Below, piece by piece: positions 23,001 to 29,926 of a stretch of 39,112 nt of DNA. Position 1 is the first letter of the stretch; each line of letters opens with the position of its first letter. The position numbers and the translations under genes were made by a program. Source of the DNA: a virus; the IMG/VR virus record IMGVR_UViG_3300042887_000364, positions 1-39,112 of that record; one strand, 5' to 3'. Under the pieces are notes generated by a model that did no database searches, was not told where the DNA came from, and saw only the letters and a list, made by a program, of their open reading frames with translations.

Positions 23001-23250
23001 CCCCTCCAAGATTTATTCTGCGAACTCTTCTTATCGCAAGGCGCTCACGTGGAGCAAGCCCACCCCATATACCGAACTGTTCTTTGTGGATTCCCCACTC
23101 AGCGCATTCGATCTTATGAGTACAACCCTTGCAGATTGATTTCGCATACTGACTTTCACCAAAACTTACTGTTCCCTCTTTGTCAGGGAACCAGAAGTCT
23201 CCACCTATCTGTGCACATAGCGGGTTCTCGTACTCACGAGGTTCCCGCAT
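22984..23250 (-). CDS. whiB: WhiB-family transcriptional regulator
   Basis: 88 residues with all WhiB hallmarks: Cys12 in LCAQIGGDFWFPD, Cys40-x2-Cys43 and Cys49 (CKGCTHKIEC) for a 4Fe-4S cluster, the GIWGG turn at 60-64, and a basic C-terminus (PRERLAIRRVRRINLGG). WhiB proteins are confined to Actinobacteria and their phages and bind the primary sigma factor. This gene is the strongest single host clue. It has no visible Shine-Dalgarno, and starts four bases after the upstream stop, so translation is probably coupled. Confidence 0.95.
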   Translation of the reverse strand: MREPREYENPLCAQIGGDFWFPDKEGTVSFGESQYAKSICKGCTHKIECAEWGIHKEQFGIWGGLAPRERLAIRRVRRINLGGDEEVA

Positions 23251-23254
23251 TTAA

Positions 23255-23638
23255 TTATCGCAAGAAGATAGGGTCGCACTTATCTACTGCACCCTTTGGT
23301 GCAGAACACATCCACGCTTTCCACGGTCCACGTGCTGATGTTCCAGTACGGAAAGTCATATTGCCGTGCTTACAGGTAGGTGCCTGTCCTTCTGTAACTA
23401 CTGGAGCAGGTGCTGCAACTGGTGTTGCATTAAATGACTGAGCGATTGCCTCTACGCTTGGGGACGGTTGTGTTGGAACGCCGCCAAGTTCTTTTCCCGT
23501 TGACTTAATAAGTGCTGCAACCATAGATAGATCTGTTAGACCTGTCTCTAGTTCTTTCACATCTGCTGCGTAAAGATTGATGAGTGTACCGTCGTGCAAC
23601 TTGTAGTTGATCTGATACTTAGTTCCCTCTGTAGCCAT
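23255..23638 (-). CDS. Zinc-binding conserved phage protein (127 aa)
   Basis: Residues 1-50 form a small beta/alpha domain (KYQINYKLHDGTLINLYAAD), followed by a Pro/Ala linker (TPVAAPAPVV). The C-terminal domain contains CKHGNMTFRTGTSARGPWKA, then MCSAPKGAVDKC, which fits a zinc ribbon. It lies between the Cas4-like nuclease and whiB. A single-strand-binding or recombination-partner role is plausible but unproven. Confidence 0.65.
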   Translation of the reverse strand: MATEGTKYQINYKLHDGTLINLYAADVKELETGLTDLSMVAALIKSTGKELGGVPTQPSPSVEAIAQSFNATPVAAPAPVVTEGQAPTCKHGNMTFRTGTSARGPWKAWMCSAPKGAVDKCDPIFLR

Positions 23639-24580
23639 TTACTTTCCTCCAGTTTGTTTGATTTGTAACCGCTGTGATTCACTGCCAAACTTCCTAGGTA
23701 CAAACCCAAGTAGTTTTTCTACCTCTTCACTGTCAATACTTTCACGACCCTTGACAGTTGTCCAACTGACTTCTACTCCACTAGGTGTTGTACCTAGTAG
23801 TCCTTCAAAAGAAGTCTTCAAAGAATCTTGATGCTTTTCTAACTCTCTAATCTGCGCTGCTAATTGTAAGTACAGCAGTGCATTTCTGTCAATATCAGCA
23901 TCATCAATGATTACATCACTGACTGCCGTATGTTCTTTTTTTATACCAACGCATCCCATCTCACCTGATGCATCGTAGAACTTGCAATAGAACTTACAGT
24001 AACTACTATCTCGTTCTGGATCTGGTGCCTCTGTTGCTACCTTGATTGCTTCCAGCCAGTTCAATGCTTGCAGTGCAACTGTCTCATCATAATCTTCTGT
24101 ATGTACCTTGATGTCTCGCTCATCACCATCACGTGCAATGGCAACTAGTGACACACGCTTTACATCGTGACCGTTCTTTGCTAGTAGGTAGCCGTATGTC
24201 TGTACCTGCCAACGCTGTTGTGTTGTTGGGAAGTATGAAAGGTTCTTCACCTTACTTGTCTTCCAGTCAATGACATCTCCAGTACCAGGTACGAAGCAGT
24301 CAATGTGCGCTTTCATTCCGTTGTACTCAACTGCAGTTTCAATCAGCACATCTGGGTTATCTGCTAGTGCTCGCTCAATCTCTGCGTGGATAGCAGTACC
24401 CATAATGGCTGCTAACTTCATCTCGTTCTCATTGGTTTCAGGTTGATCGTTTAATCTGTACCAGACCTTACGACGACAGCCACCTAACTCTGATGGTCCT
24501 ATCTGTACCTGTGTAGATCGTGAACGCTTAGCATCACCTGCACGTAGTGCGGTCAGTAATAGTTCTTTGGGATCTGTCAT
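23639..24580 (-). CDS. Cas4/RecB-like PD-(D/E)xK exonuclease with Fe-S cluster
   Basis: 313 residues. His65 in GTAIHAEIE, Asp94, and the catalytic strand DVIDWKTSK (Asp105, Lys107) followed by QVQTYGYLL make the RecB/Cas4 nuclease core. Cys35, Cys195, Cys199 and Cys210 are spaced like the cysteines of the 4Fe-4S cluster in Cas4/AddB. No CRISPR array or other cas gene is present, so it is a phage recombination nuclease. It starts at ATG 24580, overlapping the upstream stop. Confidence 0.9.
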   Translation of the reverse strand: MTDPKELLLTALRAGDAKRSRSTQVQIGPSELGGCRRKVWYRLNDQPETNENEMKLAAIMGTAIHAEIERALADNPDVLIETAVEYNGMKAHIDCFVPGTGDVIDWKTSKVKNLSYFPTTQQRWQVQTYGYLLAKNGHDVKRVSLVAIARDGDERDIKVHTEDYDETVALQALNWLEAIKVATEAPDPERDSSYCKFYCKFYDASGEMGCVGIKKEHTAVSDVIIDDADIDRNALLYLQLAAQIRELEKHQDSLKTSFEGLLGTTPSGVEVSWTTVKGRESIDSEEVEKLLGFVPRKFGSESQRLQIKQTGGK

Positions 24581-24816
24581 AGTCCATTCCTTATTGTGTC
24601 GAGTACTCGTTCCTTAAACATAACTGTAGCCCCAGTATCATCTGTCCAGTTCTGTAAGGTTGCTACTTCTAATGCAATTTTCTCACGTAATTCTTTTTCA
24701 ATCCTCTTTGCTTTGAGATCGCCCCAAGTTTGTTGCTCTCTCATTACTTCTAGTCTGCCCCACATCCAACCCATTTTGTGGAAGTGTTGTGCAGCATACT
24801 CATCTGTCATATGCAT
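24577..24816 (-). CDS. Unknown helical protein (79 aa)
   Basis: 79 residues, mostly helical and charged (WGDLKAKRIEKELREKIALE), with Met/His/Trp near the N-terminus (AQHFHKMGWMWGRLE). AGAGGA lies upstream of ATG 24816. It is located between the peptidase and the Cas4-like nuclease, with a four-base overlap with the latter. No family is recognised. Confidence 0.6.
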   Translation of the reverse strand: MHMTDEYAAQHFHKMGWMWGRLEVMREQQTWGDLKAKRIEKELREKIALEVATLQNWTDDTGATVMFKERVLDTIRNGL

Positions 24817-24821
24817 CTTTG

Positions 24822-25379
24822 CTACATCCTCTCCTGGACTACTAACTGTATGGGCTTACCAGTATTAGAGTCAAGGACCGAAGCAATCTCTACGGCTTTA
24901 CGGGCGTGTCTCTTTGCATAGGCTAACTCTATATCAGGTTTGACAATTGAATACAGGTAGCCAAGAGCAAACTGCCCACCACTACCAATAGCGTACGCTC
25001 CGACATTACTTTGGAAAAAAGAGAGATCACAAGCAATCCTAAAGACATTGCCGTTAAAAGCCACGAGATAATCAAAACCGCCATCTTTGTCCACCTTGTT
25101 GTAGTCGTAGTTGTTGTCTGTAAATGCTTGGTTGATACTGGGTATAACTTTCTTACCCATAAATTGTGCTGGTTCTTCGCCACGATACAACGGTGGCTTC
25201 CAGTTGTACGACAGGATATCTCCTGGTCGTGTATCACCTGAGATACCGATGAGAAACTTACCAACCTCAACGATCTTAGGTGTACTGGTTGCTAACGTGA
25301 CGAGATTATCTTCTGTGATCTGTGAATCTGCCACGAGTACTGCATAGTCAATACCCTCTATCGCTGCGATTGTTGTCAT
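24822..25379 (-). CDS. Proteasome/HslV-like Ntn-hydrolase peptidase
   Basis: 185 residues from ATG 25379. After removal of Met, the N-terminus reads TTIAAIEG like HslV. Counting Thr2 as Thr1, Asp falls exactly at 17 (VADSQIT) and a Lys (TPKIVEVG) near 33. GISGDT, then YAIGSGGQFALG (the Ser129 turn) and Asp near 169, complete the Ntn set. These enzymes degrade proteins in ring chambers; no HslU or ARC partner is seen in the window. An ATG four codons upstream (MIVSM) lies inside the -10 box and is disfavoured. It is the first gene of the leftward early operon. Host-protein turnover is my inference. Confidence 0.85.
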   Translation of the reverse strand: MTTIAAIEGIDYAVLVADSQITEDNLVTLATSTPKIVEVGKFLIGISGDTRPGDILSYNWKPPLYRGEEPAQFMGKKVIPSINQAFTDNNYDYNKVDKDGGFDYLVAFNGNVFRIACDLSFFQSNVGAYAIGSGGQFALGYLYSIVKPDIELAYAKRHARKAVEIASVLDSNTGKPIQLVVQERM

Positions 25380-25449
25380 ACTGACAATCATACTGGGTTA
25401 ACGGCGTGTCGTCGCGTAGCGACACCTACTGGTTACTACAATATGAGCC
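25380..25449. promoter_or_regulatory. Divergent promoters, both candidate leaderless
   Basis: On the minus strand TATGAT (25387-25392) ends seven bases before ATG 25379. On the plus strand TACAAT (25437-25442) ends seven bases before GTG 25450. Transcription starting about seven bases after each -10 would begin at the start codon itself. Between them lies a dyad, GTGTCG-N8-CGACAC (25406-25425), which also contains GTCGC-GTA-GCGAC. Neither promoter has a canonical -35, so the dyad is a likely activator or repressor site. Confidence 0.6.
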
Positions 25450-25746
25450 GTGAGGCGAATAAAACAGGGTGCCCCGAGGGGGCACGATGGTGCAGTACTG
25501 ACTTTGCGGTTCCGTCTACCAAGGCTGCCAAAATTTAGGGCTAAACTACCAGATAAATTTGGTACTGACCTGCGTGGCTTAGGTCCAGTACACGTCTGTC
25601 CTTGTGGCTCACAAGTCTTTTCTATAATGGCATCCTTTGAAGATTACGAACTAGTCTGGTACTTCCTTGACGGTACCTGTGTTAACTGTGGCAACATCGT
25701 AACTGTCCCCTGTCCAGTAGATAAAGATGAATCACAGACTCTCTGA
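25450..25746 (+). CDS. Zinc-ribbon protein (98 aa)
   Basis: GTG at 25450 gives 98 residues. The first 35 are basic (RFRLPRLPKFRAKLP) and the C-terminal half has VCPCGSQVF, then FEDYELVWYFLDGTCVNCGN, a four-Cys zinc ribbon. It may be DNA- or protein-binding. The start is uncertain, because no Shine-Dalgarno is seen. The -10 placement suggests leaderless initiation. It overlaps the HNH gene by 20 bases. Confidence 0.65.
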   Translation: MRRIKQGAPRGHDGAVLTLRFRLPRLPKFRAKLPDKFGTDLRGLGPVHVCPCGSQVFSIMASFEDYELVWYFLDGTCVNCGNIVTVPCPVDKDESQTL

Positions 25747-26077
25747 GATCAATGAAGAAGAACGCACAGGATTGTGCACAGTTTGTGGTCCTACCAGAAT
25801 AAAGATGCGGGATAAGTCTAAGCCATTATCAGGTAGGTACAGGTGCAATACCGTATACAAAGTCAATCAAATGAAACTGCGTTCTCCTTACCACGCATAC
25901 CGTAAGGACCACTGCGAGCAGTGTAACTTCAAGCCAGTACATATCAGTCAACTAGATGTAGACCACATAGACGGTGACCGTTTCAACAATGACCCAGACA
26001 ATCTAAGAACCCTCTGTGCTAACTGCCACAGACTCAAGACCCACCTGGCAGATGATTACAACTCAGGTATCAATTAG
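25727..26077 (+). CDS. HNH endonuclease
   Basis: 116 residues with the HNH core LDVDHIDGDRFNNDPDNLRT followed by LCANCHRLKTH: Asp79-His80, Asn92 and His101. The Cys pairs CEQC (63/66) and CANC (97/100) bind the structural zinc. An extra CTVC pair near residue 17 may form a second zinc site. It cuts DNA using one metal ion. It is plus-strand, apart from the late genes that hold terminase, so it is either a packaging-type HNH moved away or a free-standing homing-like nuclease. It ends just before the strong terminator. Confidence 0.9.
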   Translation: MNHRLSEINEEERTGLCTVCGPTRIKMRDKSKPLSGRYRCNTVYKVNQMKLRSPYHAYRKDHCEQCNFKPVHISQLDVDHIDGDRFNNDPDNLRTLCANCHRLKTHLADDYNSGIN

Positions 26078-26087
26078 TTTTATGGCA

Positions 26088-26124
26088 TAAAAAAAGAAGC
26101 CCCTCCGAAGAGGGGCCTCTTTCT
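26088..26124. terminator. Strong bidirectional terminator
   Basis: AAGAAGCCCCTC (26094-26105) pairs with GAGGGGCCTCTT (26110-26121), one mismatch in 12 bp, around the tetraloop CGAA. On the minus strand it is followed by a run of seven T's, so it should end the 27-kb late transcript after the holin-like gene. The plus side (TCTTTCT) may also stop the HNH transcript. Confidence 0.9.
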
Positions 26125-26140
26125 GCCTCGCATTAGTGGG

Positions 26141-26326
26141 TTACTTAGACCCACGTCCAAACTCTGGTGCTGATGCGTCTAACCACTTAAGTAGTGGACC
26201 AGCAAAGCCAGCGATTGCTGCCATTGCTAGTGTCTTAGGGTCTGACTCACCTGCAAGGAATAGTGCTACAGCAGATGCTGCTGCTGCACGAAACCAAGTT
26301 AGTCCGAGTTGCTTGAATTGTTCCAT
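26141..26326 (-). CDS. Holin-like membrane protein (61 aa)
   Basis: 61 residues with two short hydrophobic segments at about 9-26 (LTWFRAAAASAVALFLAG) and 32-49 (TLAMAAIAGFAGPLLKWL), and a charged C-terminus (PEFGRGSK). This layout fits a small class II-like phage holin that permeabilises the membrane. It lies directly after the M15 endolysin gene and before the late terminator. Confidence 0.75.
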   Translation of the reverse strand: MEQFKQLGLTWFRAAAASAVALFLAGESDPKTLAMAAIAGFAGPLLKWLDASAPEFGRGSK

Positions 26327-26344
26327 TGTTTCCTCCTATGGGGA

Positions 26345-26845
26345 TTACTTTGCACCGTGCACTTTGCAACAGGTACAAACTTCGGTCTTGTATGCCTTCT
26401 TAGCAGGCACTGGTGTTACCTTTGCGATAACTTGACTAATGATCTTTGGTTGGTTTAACCACCAGAACCAAGGTGATGTGTCCTTGCCCATACCATCATT
26501 GATGGATATATGCAGATGCTTATTGTGTGGATTACTTCCAGTATAAACTCTGTTGCCTTGCTTGGCCTTTTCTTTAGACCAGATCTTTCCCTGGAATATC
26601 AGGTACTTAACTCGTGCATCTTCTTTTAACTTCTCAAAGATATCAAAGCAATCAATGCCGTGCTTAGGATCGTGCGTTAGGTCTACTGCAAAGCCTGTGT
26701 TGTGGTCTGAGTTAGGACTCTGATTGATGTGTGCCTTGCTTGGTAGTAATCCATCTGAGGCTTTCTTCCGAGAAGGCGATATCGCTGTGGCTTGTCGAAG
26801 GACAGCAATAGCGGCAGGTGTGGCTCTCTTGGCAACAGGTTTCAT
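26345..26845 (-). CDS. Endolysin, M15-type peptidase
   Basis: 166 residues. The zinc-peptidase motif SDHNTGFAVDLTHD (His48, Asp55) and the second NPHNKHLHISI (His107, 110, 112) are those of M15/VanY-like D-Ala-D-Ala and L-Ala-D-Glu peptidases used as phage endolysins. No signal peptide is present, so it relies on the adjacent holin-like proteins for release. The C-terminal ~30 residues are basic and end CTCCKVHGAK, perhaps a wall-binding tail. It is followed within 20 bases by the holin-like gene. Confidence 0.9.
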   Translation of the reverse strand: MKPVAKRATPAAIAVLRQATAISPSRKKASDGLLPSKAHINQSPNSDHNTGFAVDLTHDPKHGIDCFDIFEKLKEDARVKYLIFQGKIWSKEKAKQGNRVYTGSNPHNKHLHISINDGMGKDTSPWFWWLNQPKIISQVIAKVTPVPAKKAYKTEVCTCCKVHGAK

Positions 26846-26851
26846 CGTTAC

Positions 26852-27046
26852 TCATTTCTCTGCAACTAATCGGTACAGGTCATCTATGCGTTCTTCTAAT
26901 CTTGTGACTGAATCTTTAATTGATGAACCACCATTAGGCTTGAGTTCATTGAGGTAATGCTTAACCATCCAGCGCACTGCTGCAGCAAAGCCACCTACTA
27001 TTGTGCATACTGCAACAGCAACTGTTGCGTAGTCTTGTGCCTGCAT
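26852..27046 (-). CDS. Membrane-anchored coiled-coil lysis protein (64 aa)
   Basis: 64 residues. There is one hydrophobic span at about 7-29 (ATVAVAVCTIVGGFAAAV within it), then a basic linker and a coiled-coil end (SVTRLEERIDDLYRLVAEK). The layout is like XhlA-type lysis proteins, which assist holins. It overlaps the start of the upstream tail gene by one base and precedes the endolysin by six. Confidence 0.7.
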   Translation of the reverse strand: MQAQDYATVAVAVCTIVGGFAAAVRWMVKHYLNELKPNGGSSIKDSVTRLEERIDDLYRLVAEK

Positions 27047-28956
27047 TAGACCGTCCTAATTGTGACTAGAAGTAAACCGCCATACCCTGAAAACCTTTTA
27101 TCTGATGGTGTGTTGTTTCTAAAATCCATTTCCTCAATGATGCCAAGGTATGACTCACCAGTTCTAAAGTCTTGAATCTGGATGGTGTCTCCATTGTTTT
27201 CTATTAACTCTAGTTGTGACATACGATCATAGGCTGCACCTTCAAAGCCAACTTCAACTCCGAAGTGATCTGTCTCGTGGTCAAAGCAAGACAATGGATA
27301 CTGGATGAGTCGCTGACGTGGTGTTGCAGGTAGTGAACGTAATTGGTAACCAGTAAACAATGGTCCCTTAGTTGAATCAGTACTAGAGCGAGTCAGTGTA
27401 AACTTAAAGCCAAGATACTCTTGGGCAGTTTGTGGATAGTTAATGTTGATCTGAGGTACTGCAGACTCTTGACCAAAGACACCGATAGTGTAGAAGTTAT
27501 TAGAAGCATCTACTGATTGGATAGTAACGCCACCATTGGTAGTATCTACACGAGCCTGCATCAACTTAAAGATCTTAGCCTCTAGTGTGTTGTATCGGAT
27601 ATAACCAGTACGCAAGTAGCCACTTGGTACTAGGTTAGTTGTAGATTCTGCCCAGGTATTATTGCCATTGGTAAATGCAATCCTGTCTGAGTTACCAAAG
27701 AAAGCAATCTGGCTGGCAGTAGTAGTAGTTCCAGTTGCAACCAAGTCCCAAGCCCAAGGAAAGAACAGAGAATTAGCAAGGACTATTGTAGATAGATCTA
27801 CTCGTACAAGTCCTGCTGCTCCATCTACTAAAGTTGTAAGGTAGGCAAAGCGGTCTTTGAAAGCAATAGCATTACACGGTGCATCATCAAAGAGCACTGG
27901 TCCATACTGGATATCTCCATTGTTATCTGCCACACCTACGCGAAATCCTGCACTTGTTGCAAGGACTGCATAGACACCAAGGTAGACATCAAAGTCATTG
28001 ATGCGCTCACCATTAGGCATATCAATAATAACTGTAGGAGTATTAAGTGTTGGGAAACCAAGAGTATTAGGAACTGCGGCATCTAAAGTAATCTTAAAGA
28101 CTGCAGATGATGAACCGTTAGGTGCATAGCCTGAGACATAGATAGCCTGTGGACCTTCTGCAATAGATGACCAGACCCAGTTAGGATTAGGGTGTGTATA
28201 CAAAGCAGTAGGTAAGGCTGCAGCACCTGTAGCGTTAGCGTTTAATTCATACAAAACATTTTCTTTAGCCAGGATAAGGCGCTGCTTAACAAAGCGAATG
28301 GTTGCCCTTGTTGTAGCCGCTGCTGCATAGATCTCAGCATCGGCAGGAGATGCACCTACTGAACCCTTATGAACGTGTGTGCCATTGATAAAGTAATAGT
28401 TAGAGCCATCAGTTGTAAGGCTAAAGATAGTCGAAGCCGTACCAGCCTGAGAGATAGTTGTGTTGGTACCACCACTTGTAATCTTCTTGAGTGCAGTGCC
28501 ATCTGTCACAAAGATGCAGTCATTGGTACCATCATTGACACCGATCAACTGGGCAGGTGCAGCACCAGCATAGAAACTGGCTGTGTCATAGAGCAGGGTA
28601 GCCTGTCCTCTAGTCCAGACATCTAAGCCCTTAGACTCTGTGTACTGGAAGCGTAGCGACTCTTCCTGCTGTGGTTCAAAGAACTTAATACCAGCGCCAA
28701 GGTGAAAGGATGATTGGCTGCGTAGCCACCAACCAGTCAGAGTCTGTTCTCCAGCCTCACGTGTCTGGTCAATCTGTTGCTTGCGATACTGGGCTGTAAC
28801 ACGACGATAAGGTGCATCATCAGAGTTAAGCAAGAAGAACGGTAAACCTGCAATAGCCACATCGTATGCCTCAGTGGTGCCTGCATAAGTAGTAGCACCT
28901 GAAGGATTGGATAGTACGTAGGGTATTCCCTCGGTTATATCGTCACCGTATGGCAT
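27046..28956 (-). CDS. Large beta-rich tail protein (636 aa)
   Basis: A 636-residue protein with repeated short beta motifs (TTISQAGTASTIFSLTTDGS, later LIGVNDGTNDCIFVTDGT-like blades), suggesting a beta-propeller or multi-sheet tail component. The C-terminus has a strand-rich module ending GGLLLVTIRTV. It lies between the recombinase and the lysis genes, in the tail and receptor-binding part of the late module. I infer a tail tube or nozzle-associated role; no enzymatic motif is seen. Confidence 0.65.
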   Translation of the reverse strand: MPYGDDITEGIPYVLSNPSGATTYAGTTEAYDVAIAGLPFFLLNSDDAPYRRVTAQYRKQQIDQTREAGEQTLTGWWLRSQSSFHLGAGIKFFEPQQEESLRFQYTESKGLDVWTRGQATLLYDTASFYAGAAPAQLIGVNDGTNDCIFVTDGTALKKITSGGTNTTISQAGTASTIFSLTTDGSNYYFINGTHVHKGSVGASPADAEIYAAAATTRATIRFVKQRLILAKENVLYELNANATGAAALPTALYTHPNPNWVWSSIAEGPQAIYVSGYAPNGSSSAVFKITLDAAVPNTLGFPTLNTPTVIIDMPNGERINDFDVYLGVYAVLATSAGFRVGVADNNGDIQYGPVLFDDAPCNAIAFKDRFAYLTTLVDGAAGLVRVDLSTIVLANSLFFPWAWDLVATGTTTTASQIAFFGNSDRIAFTNGNNTWAESTTNLVPSGYLRTGYIRYNTLEAKIFKLMQARVDTTNGGVTIQSVDASNNFYTIGVFGQESAVPQININYPQTAQEYLGFKFTLTRSSTDSTKGPLFTGYQLRSLPATPRQRLIQYPLSCFDHETDHFGVEVGFEGAAYDRMSQLELIENNGDTIQIQDFRTGESYLGIIEEMDFRNNTPSDKRFSGYGGLLLVTIRTV

Positions 28957-28965
28957 CTATTCTCC

Positions 28966-29772
28966 TTATTCTAAAAGGTTCACCAGAGATCTAGTGCGTC
29001 CTTGTGCTAACTGTGTATAAATCTGGGTTGTTGCTACGCTTGTGTGGCGCATAAGTTCTTTAACAGCAATCAAATCTCCGCCTGATTTCTCAAGCATCGT
29101 CGTTGCAAAGTAATGTCGAAGGCTGTGGAAATGCTTAGCGTCTGGTCCAAGGATGCGACGCATCTCATTGGCTGCTCTACTGGATAACTTATTAGGCGTT
29201 ACCTGCCATAGTCTGCCAAGAGTTCCGTATGACCTAATCATATCTGAGACTATTGGAGATACTGGGACAATTAGATCTGTTCCACCTTTGCCCTGTACTC
29301 GTAGAGAGTACCCGTCCTCGTGCTCTATTAGGTCTGAGCCTTTGATGTTGGCTACTTCCATAGCACGAAGTCCTGCTGTGCCACCCAAGATAAACCAGTT
29401 GCGTAGCGTTGGGTTCTTGGCTTCTGCCAGCAACTTCTGGTATTCACCCTTGGTTACAGGCTTAGGCACACCACGCCCTGGCTTGACCTGTGGCAGTTGT
29501 TCAGCAGGGTTGTGACCACCTACCAACCCCATCTTATTCAGGGACTTGTAGATGCTTCTAAGCCTTGCTACATAGGTAGCCTTGGTAGACTGCCTGGTAG
29601 CCTGGAGTATCACCCGCTCTAGGTCCTCGTAAGTTGCTAGAGCAGGGTGAACACCCAGCCGTCTAATGATCTGCATATCCTGCTTGAACAACTGCTCAGA
29701 GTACCCACTTGTGCGGTACCTGTTGTGCAACTGCTCGGCGATCTGTTCCATAGGTATGATTTCCATACCCAT
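28966..29772 (-). CDS. Tyrosine recombinase (integrase family)
   Basis: 268 residues with an N-terminal SAM-like core-binding domain (about 10-95) and a complete catalytic set: Arg136 (GTAGLRAMEV), Lys162 (GKGGTD), His216 and Arg219 (HFHSLRHYF), His243 (LMRHTS) and Tyr252 (QIYTQ). It should cut and rejoin DNA at a paired att- or dif-like site. It lies inside the late operon among tail genes, with no adjacent intergenic attP, no excisionase and no repressor recognised, so lysogeny is uncertain. The start is unclear: ATGs at 29772, 29766 and 29751 all lack a good ribosome-binding site. Confidence 0.9.
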   Translation of the reverse strand: MGMEIIPMEQIAEQLHNRYRTSGYSEQLFKQDMQIIRRLGVHPALATYEDLERVILQATRQSTKATYVARLRSIYKSLNKMGLVGGHNPAEQLPQVKPGRGVPKPVTKGEYQKLLAEAKNPTLRNWFILGGTAGLRAMEVANIKGSDLIEHEDGYSLRVQGKGGTDLIVPVSPIVSDMIRSYGTLGRLWQVTPNKLSSRAANEMRRILGPDAKHFHSLRHYFATTMLEKSGGDLIAVKELMRHTSVATTQIYTQLAQGRTRSLVNLLE

Positions 29773-29783
29773 AGATTACCACA

Positions 29784-29924
29784 CTACGACAGGTTCGGTG
29801 TGGATTGTTCTGCTTGCATAGCATCGTAGGTTGATTTGAGCATTGAGGTAAATTGTTCGTTGCCGTGGTCAATGATGATGTGTTCAACGCCGTCTGTGTC
29901 TGTAATTGTTTTGATGTTATCCAT
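29784..29924 (-). CDS. Tiny tail-module protein (46 aa)
   Basis: ATG at 29924 has GGAG eight bases upstream. The 46 residues read MDNIKTITDTDGVEHIIIDH at the start, with a short helix in the second half (FTSMLKSTYDAMQAEQ). It is located between the fibre gene and the recombinase. Similar short proteins follow tail fibres in other phages; the function is unknown. Confidence 0.6.
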   Translation of the reverse strand: MDNIKTITDTDGVEHIIIDHGNEQFTSMLKSTYDAMQAEQSTPNLS

Positions 29925-29926
29925 TT

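Noticed and set aside
23639-24580. Cas4-like nuclease as part of a CRISPR system
   Set aside because: No repeat-spacer array and no other cas gene is present anywhere in the window; phage RecB/Cas4-like recombination nucleases are common.
25443-25538. 31-aa plus-strand frame starting at ATG 25443
   Set aside because: It overlaps the start of the zinc-ribbon gene and would begin almost inside the -10 box.
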